Below are positions 42,470 through 52,388 of a stretch of DNA of 58,005 nucleotides, piece after piece; positions within the stretch are counted from its first letter, which is position 1, and every line of letters begins with the position of its first letter. The stretch covers positions 1-58,005 of the forward strand of contig JAUNRC010000009.1 in NCBI GenBank assembly GCA_030535875.1, read 5' to 3'. Both the position numbers and the translations under genes were made by a program. The notes beneath the pieces are model-generated. The model was not told the origin of the DNA and did no database searches. It saw nothing but the letters and a program-made list of their open reading frames with translations. This DNA comes from Akkermansia sp. GTDB lineage: Bacteria > Verrucomicrobiota > Verrucomicrobiia > Verrucomicrobiales > Akkermansiaceae.

Positions 42470-44569
42470 ATGTCTGACCAGCAACAAAAGAAACCCGAAG
42501 TGCTCGACCTTCTCGGCAGCACCAGGAAAAAGAAAACCAAGGCCAGCCCCGCAGCCGCCGAAGCTCCGGCCCCGACCAAGCGTAACAGCTCTGCCGCTCA
42601 GGCTCCCAAGAAGGCAGCTCTCGACCTGCTCAATCCCCAGCGCAAGAAAGCAGCTCCCGCCGCTGAACAGAAGCCGGCCCCGGCTCCCGTTGAGCCTAAG
42701 CCGGAGCGCAAGCCCGAGCCGGCACCGGCACCCGCTGCCGCACCTGCCCCCGCACCTGCCACCACACCTGCGGCAGCGGGAGATAAGGTAATCAATGTAA
42801 AGCCGCCGGTATCCGTCGCAGAGCTGGCAGCCCAAATGAACCTCAAGCCTTTCAAGCTCATTGCCGAACTACTGCCCATGGGCGTATTCGCCAACCCGGC
42901 AACAAACCTCGACAGCGACCAAGTAGCCGCCCTCTGTGAAAAGCACGGCTTCATCTTCGAGCGCGTGAAGCGCGAAAAAGGTGCCGGGGTGAAAGCTCCT
43001 GTTGAAGTTGTTAAGGAACCCGAACCCGTAGCCGTTGAGGAAGAGCCTGAAGATGTACTCAAGGTGCGTACGCCCATCATCACCGTTATGGGGCACGTTG
43101 ACCACGGCAAGACCTCCCTGCTCGACTACATCCGTCGTACCAAGGTTGTCGCCGGTGAGGCCGGTGGCATTACCCAGCACATCGGGGCCTACTCCGTTGA
43201 TCACAACGGCAATATTCTGACTTTCATCGACACGCCCGGTCACGCCATCTTCACCGAAATGCGCGCCCGCGGTGCCGACGTGACGGACATCGTGGTACTT
43301 GTTGTGGCGGCCAATGACGGCATCATGCCGCAAACCCGCGAGGCCATCACCCACGCCAAAGCAGCCGAAAAGACCATCATCGTCGCCGTCAATAAGTGTG
43401 ACCTGCCCGCCGCCGACCCGGTTCGCGTGCGCACACAGCTTATGGAAGAAGGCCTCATGCCCACCGACTTCGGCGGTGATATTGAGTGCGTAGACGTGTC
43501 CGCCCACACGGGTGCCGGCATCGACGACCTGCTGGACCTGCTCTGCCTGCAGGCCGAAGTGCTGGAACTCAAGGCCAACCCCCGCGCCAACTGCCGCGCC
43601 TCCATCATCGAAGCTCGCATGGAACAGGGCAAAGGCAGCTCCGCCACCGTCATCGTACAGAGTGGTACCCTCAAGGTCGGTATGCCCTTCATCTGCGGCC
43701 CCTACGCAGGTAAGATTAAGACTCTCTTCAACGATCAGGGCAAATCCATCAAGAAAGTTACTCCCGGCATGCCCGCCGAAGTCTCCGGGTTCCTGCAAAC
43801 ACCCAATGTAGGTGACGAACTCGTCGAAATGGACAACGAGCGAGCCGCCCGCAAGCTGGCTGAGGAACGTCAGGAAGAGCTGCGCCAGCAGCGCCTCGCC
43901 GCACCTCGCCGTTCACGCATGGAAGACATCCTTGCCATGATGGGCGACGGCAACCAGAAGGCCGTGCTGAAGCTCTACCTCAAGGGCGACGTACAGGGCT
44001 CGGTTGAGGCCATTAAGAAAGCCATTCTCGACATCGAGAGCGAGAAGGTTGAATGTCAGTTCATCGGTGCGGCAGCCGGTCCCATCTCCGAGAGCGACGT
44101 TCTGCTGGCCTCCTCCTCCGATGCCGTTATTCTCGGCTTCAACGTCAAGGTTGAGAGCAATGCCGTGAAGGCCGTTAAGCGCGAAGGCGTGCAGGTGAAG
44201 ATTTTCTCCATCGTCTACGAGCTTATCGACCAAGTGAAGGATGCCATGCTCGGCCTGCTTGAGCCCGAGACTCGCGAAACCGTGCTCGGTCATGCCGAAA
44301 TCAGACAGGTCTTCAAGTTGAACAAAGGCCGCGCTGCAGGGTCTTATGTATCGGACGGCAAGATGCTGCGCACCGCCGAGGCTCGCGTGCTGCGTGACGG
44401 TCAGGTCGTATTCGACGGTAAGATGTCCACGCTGCGCCGCTTCCAGGATGAAGTGGAAGAAGTCAAAGCCGGTCTGGAGTGCGGCATTCGCCTTGCAGAC
44501 TACAACGACTACGAAGAGGGTGACATCATCGAATGTTACACTCTGGAGAAGATTAAGCAAACCCTCTGA
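42470..44569 (+). CDS. infB: Translation initiation factor IF-2
   Basis: A 699-aa GTPase that brings initiator tRNA to the ribosome. The N-terminal 150 residues are low-complexity Ala/Pro/Lys-rich, with two similar motifs, [12 protein letters not shown] (11-22) and [12 protein letters not shown] (about 48-59). The conserved N-terminal IF-2 domain then follows ([20 protein letters not shown]). The G domain has [14 protein letters not shown] and NKCDLP, then domains II, III and IV with the [11 protein letters not shown] block. It follows nusA after 46 nt. IF-2 may matter more than usual here if leaderless mRNAs are common. Confidence 0.97.
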   Translation: MSDQQQKKPEVLDLLGSTRKKKTKASPAAAEAPAPTKRNSSAAQAPKKAALDLLNPQRKKAAPAAEQKPAPAPVEPKPERKPEPAPAPAAAPAPAPATTPAAAGDKVINVKPPVSVAELAAQMNLKPFKLIAELLPMGVFANPATNLDSDQVAALCEKHGFIFERVKREKGAGVKAPVEVVKEPEPVAVEEEPEDVLKVRTPIITVMGHVDHGKTSLLDYIRRTKVVAGEAGGITQHIGAYSVDHNGNILTFIDTPGHAIFTEMRARGADVTDIVVLVVAANDGIMPQTREAITHAKAAEKTIIVAVNKCDLPAADPVRVRTQLMEEGLMPTDFGGDIECVDVSAHTGAGIDDLLDLLCLQAEVLELKANPRANCRASIIEARMEQGKGSSATVIVQSGTLKVGMPFICGPYAGKIKTLFNDQGKSIKKVTPGMPAEVSGFLQTPNVGDELVEMDNERAARKLAEERQEELRQQRLAAPRRSRMEDILAMMGDGNQKAVLKLYLKGDVQGSVEAIKKAILDIESEKVECQFIGAAAGPISESDVLLASSSDAVILGFNVKVESNAVKAVKREGVQVKIFSIVYELIDQVKDAMLGLLEPETRETVLGHAEIRQVFKLNKGRAAGSYVSDGKMLRTAEARVLRDGQVVFDGKMSTLRRFQDEVEEVKAGLECGIRLADYNDYEEGDIIECYTLEKIKQTL

Positions 44570-44581
44570 TAAACTCCGCCT

Positions 44582-44968
44582 ATGGCCACACGCCGACTGG
44601 ACAAAGTCAATGAGCTGATGAAGCGTGAGATTGGCGCTTTCATTCAGAAAGAATTTGAATGGAACGGCACCATCGTCTCCATCCTTCAGGTCGAGATTAC
44701 CGAAGACCTGAAGGAGGGGCGTGTGTGGGTCGGCGTCGTCGGACGAATGGCTCCGGCGCAGGTGATTGAAAAACTCACCCGTAACCGCGGAGCCATTCAA
44801 AAGGCCGTCAGTAAGAGAGTCATTCTGCGCAACACACCGCGCCTGACCTTCAAACACGACAATTCCGCCCAGCGAGGAGTCGATTTAGTCAACCTGCTGG
44901 ATGATATTGACAAAAATCTGCCGAAGGCACCACCCCTGCCCGAAGGAGAGTACGACCCTGAGATTTAA
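44582..44968 (+). CDS. rbfA: Ribosome-binding factor A
   Basis: A 128-aa KH-fold protein that helps late maturation of the 30S subunit. Family blocks are RRLDKVNELMKREIGAFIQKE, VEITEDLKEGRVWVGV, RGAIQKAVSKRVILRNTPRLTF and a terminal DIDKNLPKAPPLPEGE. It starts 12 nt after infB, the common infB-rbfA order. Confidence 0.94.
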   Translation: MATRRLDKVNELMKREIGAFIQKEFEWNGTIVSILQVEITEDLKEGRVWVGVVGRMAPAQVIEKLTRNRGAIQKAVSKRVILRNTPRLTFKHDNSAQRGVDLVNLLDDIDKNLPKAPPLPEGEYDPEI

Positions 44969-44994
44969 AGCCATATCTCAATGAGGCAGAAAGC

Positions 44995-47900
44995 ATGAGT
45001 GAGAAACTCACCATCAGACGCGTTGGCACACACCTTCCGACCATATGTCTGGTGGGCTTTCTGTTTTTATGTATTTCCGTAAGCTGGCTGAGTTTTGTCG
45101 GACTGCCGGACTCACTGCTGCGCAAAATCGAGACCATCGCAGCCGACCGAGGCGTGCCGATAGAAGTTGAAGCCATCAGGCTCAATCCCACACGCGGCTT
45201 GGCCCTGAAAGCCGATAAATTAAAAATATACGCGGCCAAGGGAGATACCGAGCCCCTCGTAACGGCAAGGTCGCTTGCAGCAGGCATCAGCGCATTCCGC
45301 CTGTTGACCGGAAATGTAGTCCTGAGTTCCGTACGATTGAAAGACGGGCAATTGCGCATACCCGTCCCCGACAAAGCCGGACAATACATCAACATCGATA
45401 ACATCGAGTTCGAAGCGCGTAAAAATTATTCGGACGACATACAGATTACTTCGGCCACCTTGGAAGTGGAAAAAATGAAGATTCGCCTCAGCGGCGATAT
45501 TCTCCACTCCCCGCAGGAAGAAGTTCAGCAGGCACCGCAGGACATTCAACAAGAAATCAACGAAGCCCCTGCCCCCATCGATATTCCCGCACTCTTGCAG
45601 GAACAGGCGGAGTACATCACCAAAGCTCACAAAATCTTCTCCCGTCAGGGATGGACGGAACAAAATGCACCGGAACTCCACATCCATTTCACCAAAGGAG
45701 ATAAGCTGAGTGCCACAATTAACGGAGCCGTACCAAGCTACAACTACGACATTTTCCACTTCCGCAATGCGGAATTGGACCTTGCCTATGCAGACGACAT
45801 CTTCACCATCAATCGTCTGAGCTTCCAAACGGTCGATCCGATATCCGAGGCAACTCTGCAAGGCGCCTATGCTTGGCAAACCCGCGAAGTCGGCTTTAAC
45901 ATCGAGAGCAATGCCGCCCTCATCCCCATGACCATTAAATTATTGGGCCGCGATAAAGTCGGTATTCTCAACAAATTCAGCCATGCCCCGGACCGAGCAC
46001 CTGACATCAGGTTAAGAGGCAAAATCAGCTTTGAACCCGACTTCTCCCTGCACAACATCTCCGTGACCGGAGAACTGGAACAACGCGAACTTTTCGTTGA
46101 TGATATCAGAATAGACGAACTCCGCATCGGCTTCTTCTACCACAACGGCAACTTTAACCTCCATGAACTGAGAGCTCAGTTCGGAGCCAATCAGCTCTCA
46201 GTAACGGCAACGGCAAACAAAGGAGAAGGTCACGCTCTGATTGCAGCCGATGTGAATGTTGAGCAAAGTCTTGCGCTGATAAACAAACTGATTGCGACCC
46301 CCATCACTCTGCCGGAAGATATCACGACGGGGGAACGAGTACAACTCAAACTGAGTGCCAAACTGACGACTCCTTCCTTTGAACCCGGACAAACGGATTG
46401 GCAGGATTTTACACCGGGTCTTAAAGATTTGTCACTGAGCCTCAAAACAGACAATCTGAACATTCAGGGAAATAAGCTCGTCAATCCCGATATATCACTC
46501 ACGCTAAATAATATTTCTCAAACGGAAAACCTTCTTCCTACCGGTGCCGAAAAAGTCACCTTTAATGCCAACATTGAACAGCTCGACGCAAGCTTCCTCC
46601 AAGCATCAAAAATCAATCTCGCAGTAAAAGCTGAGCAGGTTAAGTATGAAAACAACCATCTTTCAATCGCTCAGGCAAGCATCGGTTCCCATGAAGGAAC
46701 AGCACTGGCTGAACTGCTATCCATCGGCGAGTTGCAGCTTCGGCAGACCGGCATGCAGCTCTCCTTCAGTGAACTGAATATTGAGAATGAGATTCCCACT
46801 ATCGACGCGATAAGTACTCGTCTGACGGCAGAGGGAATCAACCACGGAGAACTGGAACTCTCCGAAGTCATTCTGGAGGTCAATGAACTTACTCATCTCG
46901 CCCCTCTGGCCGATTCGATTGCAGAAAAGTTCAGCAAGGCAAACCTTGCTCTCGCCAGTAAAAATATCACTTACGAAGGGCGTAACATGGGCCACCTGAG
47001 CATGTCCGCCCACCTTGCCGAAGGGCAAACAGGCGATGCCCGACTGTCTTTTGAAGCCATCTCCGGCGAAGAAGGTCACGCCATTGATAACATCGTGAGC
47101 ACCAAAATTGACTGGCACGACATCACCCGCCCGACTTTCGACGATATCCAATTAGAACTTGCCCCAACCTCATTCGGTGACATTCTCAAACACTTCAAAA
47201 TTAAGATTCCCCATATTAAGCTCCCTGAAAAATTATCAGCCCGCGGCAACGTGACCATCAATGCAGAAGCCGGTCGCCCCGAACTGATGAACTTTAAAAT
47301 TAACATACCGCAGCTCATTCGCACGCCCTTCAATGTCGTACCGTTCAGAGGTGAAGAAATTCCGCTCGCCATTAAGGCCGACGTACAGGTAATCCCGGAC
47401 GACACGCAAAACTCGTATTCCTATACAGTTGACCTGAACGCCGCGCACGAAACCGGCACATTCGAAGGTAAAGTTAAGGGCAATACAGCCGGACTTGTAC
47501 TCGTCACCGGCTCCAATACCATCCGTACAGATATTGCAAACAGGCTGATAGACAACTATGTAGCCCACAGCATCATGCGCGACTTCCGTTTCGGCCCGAC
47601 CGGACGCAACGTCATCACCGATATCGATGTCAAAGTGAAGTACGACGAAGGAATCAGCGTAGACTCCTTCTGCAACGTCAACTTGTACGACACGGATTAC
47701 CAACTCTCCGTCATCGCCAACGACCAACACGGCAATGAGTTTGTGCGCAAGGAGCTCGGCAAAAATCCCTACACTCTGACCAAACACGGCAAGTGCTATG
47801 TTCGCTCCAAAGTCCGCTACGGTGTGACAGAAAACGGCAAACCGGTTGAAGATGAATGCGTGGTCACTATCGGCGATATCACCATGCTATTCGATAATGA

Positions 47901-49098
47901 GCCTTGGTTCAAAAAACAGGATTTCAGCGGTGTGGGCCTCTCGAAAAAAACGCTCAATGATATCCGCAAGCGCTATCGCAACACAACCATGAAGGGCGAT
48001 GCCGTTATCATTGACGTTGAACACAGCTTTGTGGAACTGGTCAACATCCGCGGTGAAGTCTACCCGGCCTACTCACTGGGCATGTTCTACGACCCCATCC
48101 AGTACTTCATGGCGGACATTGTACTCCCCTACCCGGCTAAGGTCGAAACCCGCAGTTGTGTGTTCCCCATCTATCATGACTGCAAGCGCCCCATGAGCGG
48201 ACTTATCAAAGCAAAGTCCCCGCGTGCCTGCGGATTCCGTTTTCTGGGCACCACCATCCCAATGAGGCAATTCAGCGGCTTCATCAAAATTGCTGATGAC
48301 CACGTGCTGCTTGATAAAATGAACGCCAAAAGCTGGGGTGGCGTGCTCAATGCCGTCGTCAAAATAGGTTTCAGCGGCAAGCACACATCCTTTGACGGCA
48401 ATGTCACCGCCAACAATATGGATTTGAAAGAAATCATGGCCTCTTACAACACTGAGTTCAGTTCCGCACTGTGTAATGGTCACATCCGCTTCCGTTCCCC
48501 CTCGGCTGAACTCAAGGACATTCAAGGCTATGGTGAAGTAAGCGTAGTCAACGGCGATTTGATGGGCTTTACCCTCTTCCAACCGATTGGAGCTCTTATT
48601 TCAGACCTGCCTGCCAACTTGCTGCTATTGGAAAACGAAGCCAAAAGTGAGCAAGCGGGCAAAAAGTCCGGCTATATTTCCAAAGCGCTCACCGGCACCG
48701 GCGATGCCATCACCCATCTGGGACGACAGGCCAAACAAATTCCCGGCTACAACCACATCTTCGCCTATGACCTCCAAAATGCCTACGCGAAGTTTGCTAT
48801 TGCAAATGGTCACTTGCGAGCATACGATACGAAAGTTACAGGCTATAACCTCGATGTGGACATGAAGTTGGATGTCAACTTGGACACCACCTACATTCGC
48901 GGTAATCTGTGGCCGAAAATTACCAGCCTACCCACCATCCTGCTCTCACCCGTTACTTTCCTCTCCGACTTCATGATTGACATCATTATTTACGGAGAAC
49001 TGAACGATTTGCAATGGAAAATCGGCCTCGACCGCTTGCTCAGAGGCAAGCGTGAACCGAACAAAAAAGAAACATCAACTCAAAAGAAAGCAAGCTGA
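44995..49098 (+). CDS. AsmA/TamB-like giant envelope protein
   Basis: A 1367-aa protein of the AsmA-like superfamily. One N-terminal transmembrane helix (TICLVGFLFLCISVSWLSFV) is followed by the family-typical start (LPDSLLRKIETIAADRGVPIEVEAIRLNPTRGLALKADKLKI). Hundreds of beta-rich residues follow, and the C-terminal AsmA-like piece has GHIRFRSPSAELKDIQGYGEVSVVNGDLMGF. Members form long periplasmic grooves thought to carry phospholipids between the membranes. The tail is basic (KREPNKKETSTQKKAS). It lies 26 nt after rbfA with a GAGG about 10 nt upstream, so it is probably the last gene of the nusA operon. The exact subfamily is open. Confidence 0.8.
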   Translation: MSEKLTIRRVGTHLPTICLVGFLFLCISVSWLSFVGLPDSLLRKIETIAADRGVPIEVEAIRLNPTRGLALKADKLKIYAAKGDTEPLVTARSLAAGISAFRLLTGNVVLSSVRLKDGQLRIPVPDKAGQYINIDNIEFEARKNYSDDIQITSATLEVEKMKIRLSGDILHSPQEEVQQAPQDIQQEINEAPAPIDIPALLQEQAEYITKAHKIFSRQGWTEQNAPELHIHFTKGDKLSATINGAVPSYNYDIFHFRNAELDLAYADDIFTINRLSFQTVDPISEATLQGAYAWQTREVGFNIESNAALIPMTIKLLGRDKVGILNKFSHAPDRAPDIRLRGKISFEPDFSLHNISVTGELEQRELFVDDIRIDELRIGFFYHNGNFNLHELRAQFGANQLSVTATANKGEGHALIAADVNVEQSLALINKLIATPITLPEDITTGERVQLKLSAKLTTPSFEPGQTDWQDFTPGLKDLSLSLKTDNLNIQGNKLVNPDISLTLNNISQTENLLPTGAEKVTFNANIEQLDASFLQASKINLAVKAEQVKYENNHLSIAQASIGSHEGTALAELLSIGELQLRQTGMQLSFSELNIENEIPTIDAISTRLTAEGINHGELELSEVILEVNELTHLAPLADSIAEKFSKANLALASKNITYEGRNMGHLSMSAHLAEGQTGDARLSFEAISGEEGHAIDNIVSTKIDWHDITRPTFDDIQLELAPTSFGDILKHFKIKIPHIKLPEKLSARGNVTINAEAGRPELMNFKINIPQLIRTPFNVVPFRGEEIPLAIKADVQVIPDDTQNSYSYTVDLNAAHETGTFEGKVKGNTAGLVLVTGSNTIRTDIANRLIDNYVAHSIMRDFRFGPTGRNVITDIDVKVKYDEGISVDSFCNVNLYDTDYQLSVIANDQHGNEFVRKELGKNPYTLTKHGKCYVRSKVRYGVTENGKPVEDECVVTIGDITMLFDNEPWFKKQDFSGVGLSKKTLNDIRKRYRNTTMKGDAVIIDVEHSFVELVNIRGEVYPAYSLGMFYDPIQYFMADIVLPYPAKVETRSCVFPIYHDCKRPMSGLIKAKSPRACGFRFLGTTIPMRQFSGFIKIADDHVLLDKMNAKSWGGVLNAVVKIGFSGKHTSFDGNVTANNMDLKEIMASYNTEFSSALCNGHIRFRSPSAELKDIQGYGEVSVVNGDLMGFTLFQPIGALISDLPANLLLLENEAKSEQAGKKSGYISKALTGTGDAITHLGRQAKQIPGYNHIFAYDLQNAYAKFAIANGHLRAYDTKVTGYNLDVDMKLDVNLDTTYIRGNLWPKITSLPTILLSPVTFLSDFMIDIIIYGELNDLQWKIGLDRLLRGKREPNKKETSTQKKAS

Positions 49099-49104
49099 AT
49101 CCGC

Positions 49105-50334
49105 TTACTTCTCCGTAAGTCCGTATTCGAGAATCAAAGCCGTCTCGGACTCTACGGATTTCCCCTCCTGATTCAGCATCTCTGCTTTCATATCAAGCAC
49201 GGAAGTATCTCTGAGCAACTGCTCATCAGCCGTCGATACGGGGCTTTCCTGAATATAGCGAATGCGCTTATTCATGTAGCTGCGCCAACTATAATAATCG
49301 CTCACGCTGCGACGCAACTGGGTGAGTTTGTGCTTATGATCGATGACGGAAGCCTCGACCTCATGCTTAATATTTTCGTAATTTTCCTTACGGTCGCGAT
49401 ATGAGTTCCAGATGGAGAGCTTCGTATCGAGCGTATAGCTGATATTGAGGTTGATATTCGTATCATCCCCATCGAGGAACGAGCCCTGATAAGTACCGCC
49501 GTAAGATGAGAACAGAGACGGGCTGTACAAGTTAGCATTGATAGTCGGCAGATATTGCAGTGCAATACCATACTGAGAAAGTCGGGCTTGTTCCAAGCGT
49601 ACGGCAAAACGACAAATGGTCAACGGATCAAGCCGATTAAGTTTTTTACTATATACGCTCCACTTCACCCGCGGCATCGATTCCGGTAAAATTTGCCAGC
49701 GAGCCGTATAATCACCGAGAACATCCGCTACTGATTTCCAATAATTTGCATCTGCCAGACGATTGGAACTCTCATTGAGCATCTTCGTCTGCTCATTCAT
49801 ATCGGGCCGGGAATTTGCCAGCGCACGCTTTTTCAATTCAATCTCACGACTGCGAACTTCCTTGTAAATCTTGGAAATGAGCTCACGCTCCTTGAATTCC
49901 TTGGTTTTCATCGCAGCGAAAGTATTGGCCCTCGCAGCATAAACACGATACGGGATATTCGTGATAGTCGGCAAGTTGAAGGTCATATTGACATTCGTAT
50001 TGACATCACTTCCGCTATATGGTCCGAAAATATCCCCGAGTGCCTGGGTCATATAACCATAATATGACAGACCGGGAATCATATCCGTATAAATGCTGAG
50101 CCCTTCACGCTCATAACGTGCAATGGTCGAGCTAACCTGTTTGAGCTCGATATTATTATTGTAAATCATGGCAAGCGCCTGATTCCACGATATCACACGT
50201 AAAGGCAGTTCTTCCCACTCGCGAGCCTTGGCATACAAATCCTCAATATTTTCAGAAGTACGAGCCAGTCTTTGTTCTATACTGCACCCGGTTAGGGTCA
50301 ACAGAGCAAGCATCACGGTAAGGGAAAATTTCAC
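49105..50334 (-). CDS. TolC-like outer-membrane efflux lipoprotein
   Basis: A 409-aa predicted outer-membrane factor of the TolC/OprM type. The signal peptide ends in lipobox LTGC (Cys17). Long helices (SWNQALAMIYNNNIELKQVSSTI, KEFKERELISKIYKEVRSREIELKKRA) alternate with short beta segments (NVNMTFNLP, NINLNISYTLDTKLSIWNSY), the repeated layout of this family. No inner-membrane pump or adaptor gene is adjacent; its convergent neighbour is the AsmA-like gene, 6 nt away. It starts with GTG at 50334, 9 nt after a TAAACT -10 box. Family likely, cargo unknown. Confidence 0.75.
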   Translation of the reverse strand: MKFSLTVMLALLTLTGCSIEQRLARTSENIEDLYAKAREWEELPLRVISWNQALAMIYNNNIELKQVSSTIARYEREGLSIYTDMIPGLSYYGYMTQALGDIFGPYSGSDVNTNVNMTFNLPTITNIPYRVYAARANTFAAMKTKEFKERELISKIYKEVRSREIELKKRALANSRPDMNEQTKMLNESSNRLADANYWKSVADVLGDYTARWQILPESMPRVKWSVYSKKLNRLDPLTICRFAVRLEQARLSQYGIALQYLPTINANLYSPSLFSSYGGTYQGSFLDGDDTNINLNISYTLDTKLSIWNSYRDRKENYENIKHEVEASVIDHKHKLTQLRRSVSDYYSWRSYMNKRIRYIQESPVSTADEQLLRDTSVLDMKAEMLNQEGKSVESETALILEYGLTEK

Positions 50335-50343
50335 GGCGCGAGA

Positions 50344-50372
50344 AGTTTATCAGATATGTATGGAAAGCGCAA
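50344..50372 (-). promoter_or_regulatory. Promoter next to the TolC-like gene start
   Basis: On the minus strand: TTGCGC (50372-50367), 17-nt spacer, TAAACT (50349-50344), then 9 nt to the GTG at 50334. Confidence 0.55.
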
Positions 50373-50380
50373 GCCCCGAT

Positions 50381-51646
50381 TCAGGAAAGTGAACGTGTAT
50401 TACGGAAAATGAAAACCGCCATTGCAGCACTCGTCAGAGCCAACACGCCACACTGCATCTGCGGGCTGAGCCCGACGGCCTTCATACCGGCCTGCACCAC
50501 AACCGACATAATTCCGAGGAAACAATCCACCAGATTGCCGGCAGCAATGACATCGCCTCGCTTATCATTATCCGCCCGGTCCTGCAACAAAGCATTGAGC
50601 GGCACCAGATATCCGGCAGCCATAAAGCCTGTCAACGATAAAGTAGCAAGGAAATATGGTGTGCCATAAGGAATAAGAGCCAGTAACAGACATCCCACAG
50701 TCATCCCCACACCTCCGACCGTCGCGACCCATGTACGAATACGTCCGGCACATATAACAGAGGCGAGCACACCACCCAGAATAGAGCCACCGCTTATCCA
50801 GGCAATGAGCAGAGCCGAATCTTTCTGCTGGCCCAGCACCTGCATGAAATCAGCCGATGAGACCACGGGATGAGCCTCGGCAGCCATTTGCAGGGCGATG
50901 AGCATCATCGTGCCGGCAATGAACCAGAAATACCCGATTCCGATTTCGCTGTTACGCAGCACCGGCACACGCCAAAGCATGCGCAGTTGCACAAAGTGCT
51001 CCCACAACAAGCTCCATGTAAAGGGGCGAGTACCCTCAGGGCGAAAACGCGGGATAAATAAACTCAGAACAAACACCAACACGGCTCCGCACATACACAC
51101 GGCACAAGGCCAGGCCGCAGCCTCCCATCCGGCAGCAGCACCCCAGCGCTTCAGCAAACTATAAACAATGAACAACGCTCCGATTTGTCCCAGCAGCAAA
51201 GCCAGCATGGACGTAATTTCCAATATACCACTGGCAAAACCGATATTCTCCGAGCCGACGATGTCCTTCACCAAGCCCTTCTTTGCCGGACTGAAGAACA
51301 TGGCCTGCACACAAAACACGGTGAAAAATCCCACTGTTATCCACAGGCTATGCAGGAACAAACCCGCCGTCATTCCTGCAAGCACCACCACCTGAAGAAG
51401 CACCATGGCCTGCAACAGACGCGTCTTACAATAACGGTCAGCCAGCCAACCGGCAAGCGGAGAAAACAGAACGAAAGGCAAAACAATCAGAATAGAGAGA
51501 GGGTACTGCAATTCCTTCGCCATCCAGATTCCCAGCGCGATGAGCATGAACTGCACGCCCTTCTCATTAAGCGAGTTCATGGATTGAATGATACTGAGAC
51601 TCCAGAAAGCGCGCCAAGGAGTTTTATTCTGCGGAGAAGTTGACAT
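50381..51646 (-). CDS. MFS transporter, LplT-like
   Basis: A 421-aa major facilitator with about 12 transmembrane helices. Family signs are SPLAGWLADRYCKTRLLQAM (the loop 2-3 motif) and FFSPAKKGLVKDIVGSENIGFASGILE, which resembles LplT-type lysophospholipid flippases. A later GLILGGVLAS-like region (GSILGGVLAS) and NALLQDRADNDKRGDVIAAGNL are also typical of that branch. The substrate remains inferred. The ATG at 51646 was chosen because the longer frame runs through the terminator of the upstream gene and a TATTAT box ends 6 nt before this ATG. Confidence 0.85.
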   Translation of the reverse strand: MSTSPQNKTPWRAFWSLSIIQSMNSLNEKGVQFMLIALGIWMAKELQYPLSILIVLPFVLFSPLAGWLADRYCKTRLLQAMVLLQVVVLAGMTAGLFLHSLWITVGFFTVFCVQAMFFSPAKKGLVKDIVGSENIGFASGILEITSMLALLLGQIGALFIVYSLLKRWGAAAGWEAAAWPCAVCMCGAVLVFVLSLFIPRFRPEGTRPFTWSLLWEHFVQLRMLWRVPVLRNSEIGIGYFWFIAGTMMLIALQMAAEAHPVVSSADFMQVLGQQKDSALLIAWISGGSILGGVLASVICAGRIRTWVATVGGVGMTVGCLLLALIPYGTPYFLATLSLTGFMAAGYLVPLNALLQDRADNDKRGDVIAAGNLVDCFLGIMSVVVQAGMKAVGLSPQMQCGVLALTSAAMAVFIFRNTRSLS

Positions 51647-51652
51647 AAGGTG

Positions 51653-51658
51653 ATAATA
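51653..51658 (-). promoter_or_regulatory. -10 element adjoining the MFS transporter start
   Basis: On the minus strand TATTAT, 6 nt before the ATG at 51646. The -35 at 17-nt spacing (CTCCTT) is poor and overlaps the upstream terminator stem. Confidence 0.45.
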
Positions 51659-51669
51659 AATAGAAAGAG

Positions 51670-51706
51670 TCAGAAAAGGAGCCGCGCCTCCATCCGGCGC
51701 GGCTCC
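51670..51706 (-). terminator. Terminator of the trxB-Sel1 unit
   Basis: An 11-bp perfect GC-rich stem (51678-51688 with 51696-51706), 7-nt loop. Read on the minus strand it is followed by TTTTCT. Confidence 0.85.
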
Positions 51707-51722
51707 TCTCCGGTAACAGAGC

Positions 51723-52364
51723 TTACTGCTGTTGTTGCCAACCGTTATCAAGCATGAAAGCGGCGGCATTCTGATGGCCCTGAGCCGCAGCACGGCTCAC
51801 CCACATACGGGCTTGTTCATGGTCAAGAGGCACCCCCAAACCATGGTAGTAGCTACGGCCTAAATTATACTGACCATTGGCATTTCCCTGCATGGCTGAC
51901 TGATAAAAACACTCGCTGGCCTTCTCATGATTGACCTCCACACCTTCACCATTGCGGTAACAAAGACCAAGATTATTGTAGGCAAAGGCATTTCCCTGAG
52001 CTGCGGACTGAGAATACCAACGGAACGCCTTACTGAGGTTTTTCTCCGTGCCGTATCCTTCTGCGTAACAGGTAGCCAAATTATCCTGAGCATCGGCATT
52101 TCCGGCAAGAGCAGCCTGCGTGTACCAACGCACTGCCTCTGCCGGATTGCTCTTCACTCCACGCCCGAAGTCATAACACTTGGCCAGCGCCAACTGAGCA
52201 TCGGTCACGCCGCCGAAGGCAGCCTCGCGATAAAAGGGGATGGCCTCAGCGTGTTTACCGGCATCGTACAGAGCTTTTCCCTCAGCATAAACGGCATCGG
52301 GAGAACTACAGGAACTCAATCCCGCCAGCACGGCGATTGACAAAACAGCAGCAAACTTTTTCAT
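51723..52364 (-). CDS. Sel1-repeat lipoprotein
   Basis: A 213-aa lipoprotein with lipobox LSSC (Cys about 19) followed by roughly five Sel1-like repeats (A..GN..AQ.NLG.CY..G.GV....KA..WY pattern, e.g. GNADAQDNLATCYAEGYG and GNAFAYNNLGLCYRNGEG). Sel1 proteins are protein-interaction scaffolds. It lies 24 nt after trxB and is closed by a terminator, so it is probably cotranscribed with trxB; no functional link is known. Confidence 0.88.
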   Translation of the reverse strand: MKKFAAVLSIAVLAGLSSCSSPDAVYAEGKALYDAGKHAEAIPFYREAAFGGVTDAQLALAKCYDFGRGVKSNPAEAVRWYTQAALAGNADAQDNLATCYAEGYGTEKNLSKAFRWYSQSAAQGNAFAYNNLGLCYRNGEGVEVNHEKASECFYQSAMQGNANGQYNLGRSYYHGLGVPLDHEQARMWVSRAAAQGHQNAAAFMLDNGWQQQQ

Positions 52365-52388
52365 GACCGATGTTCAGTATGTTATGAA

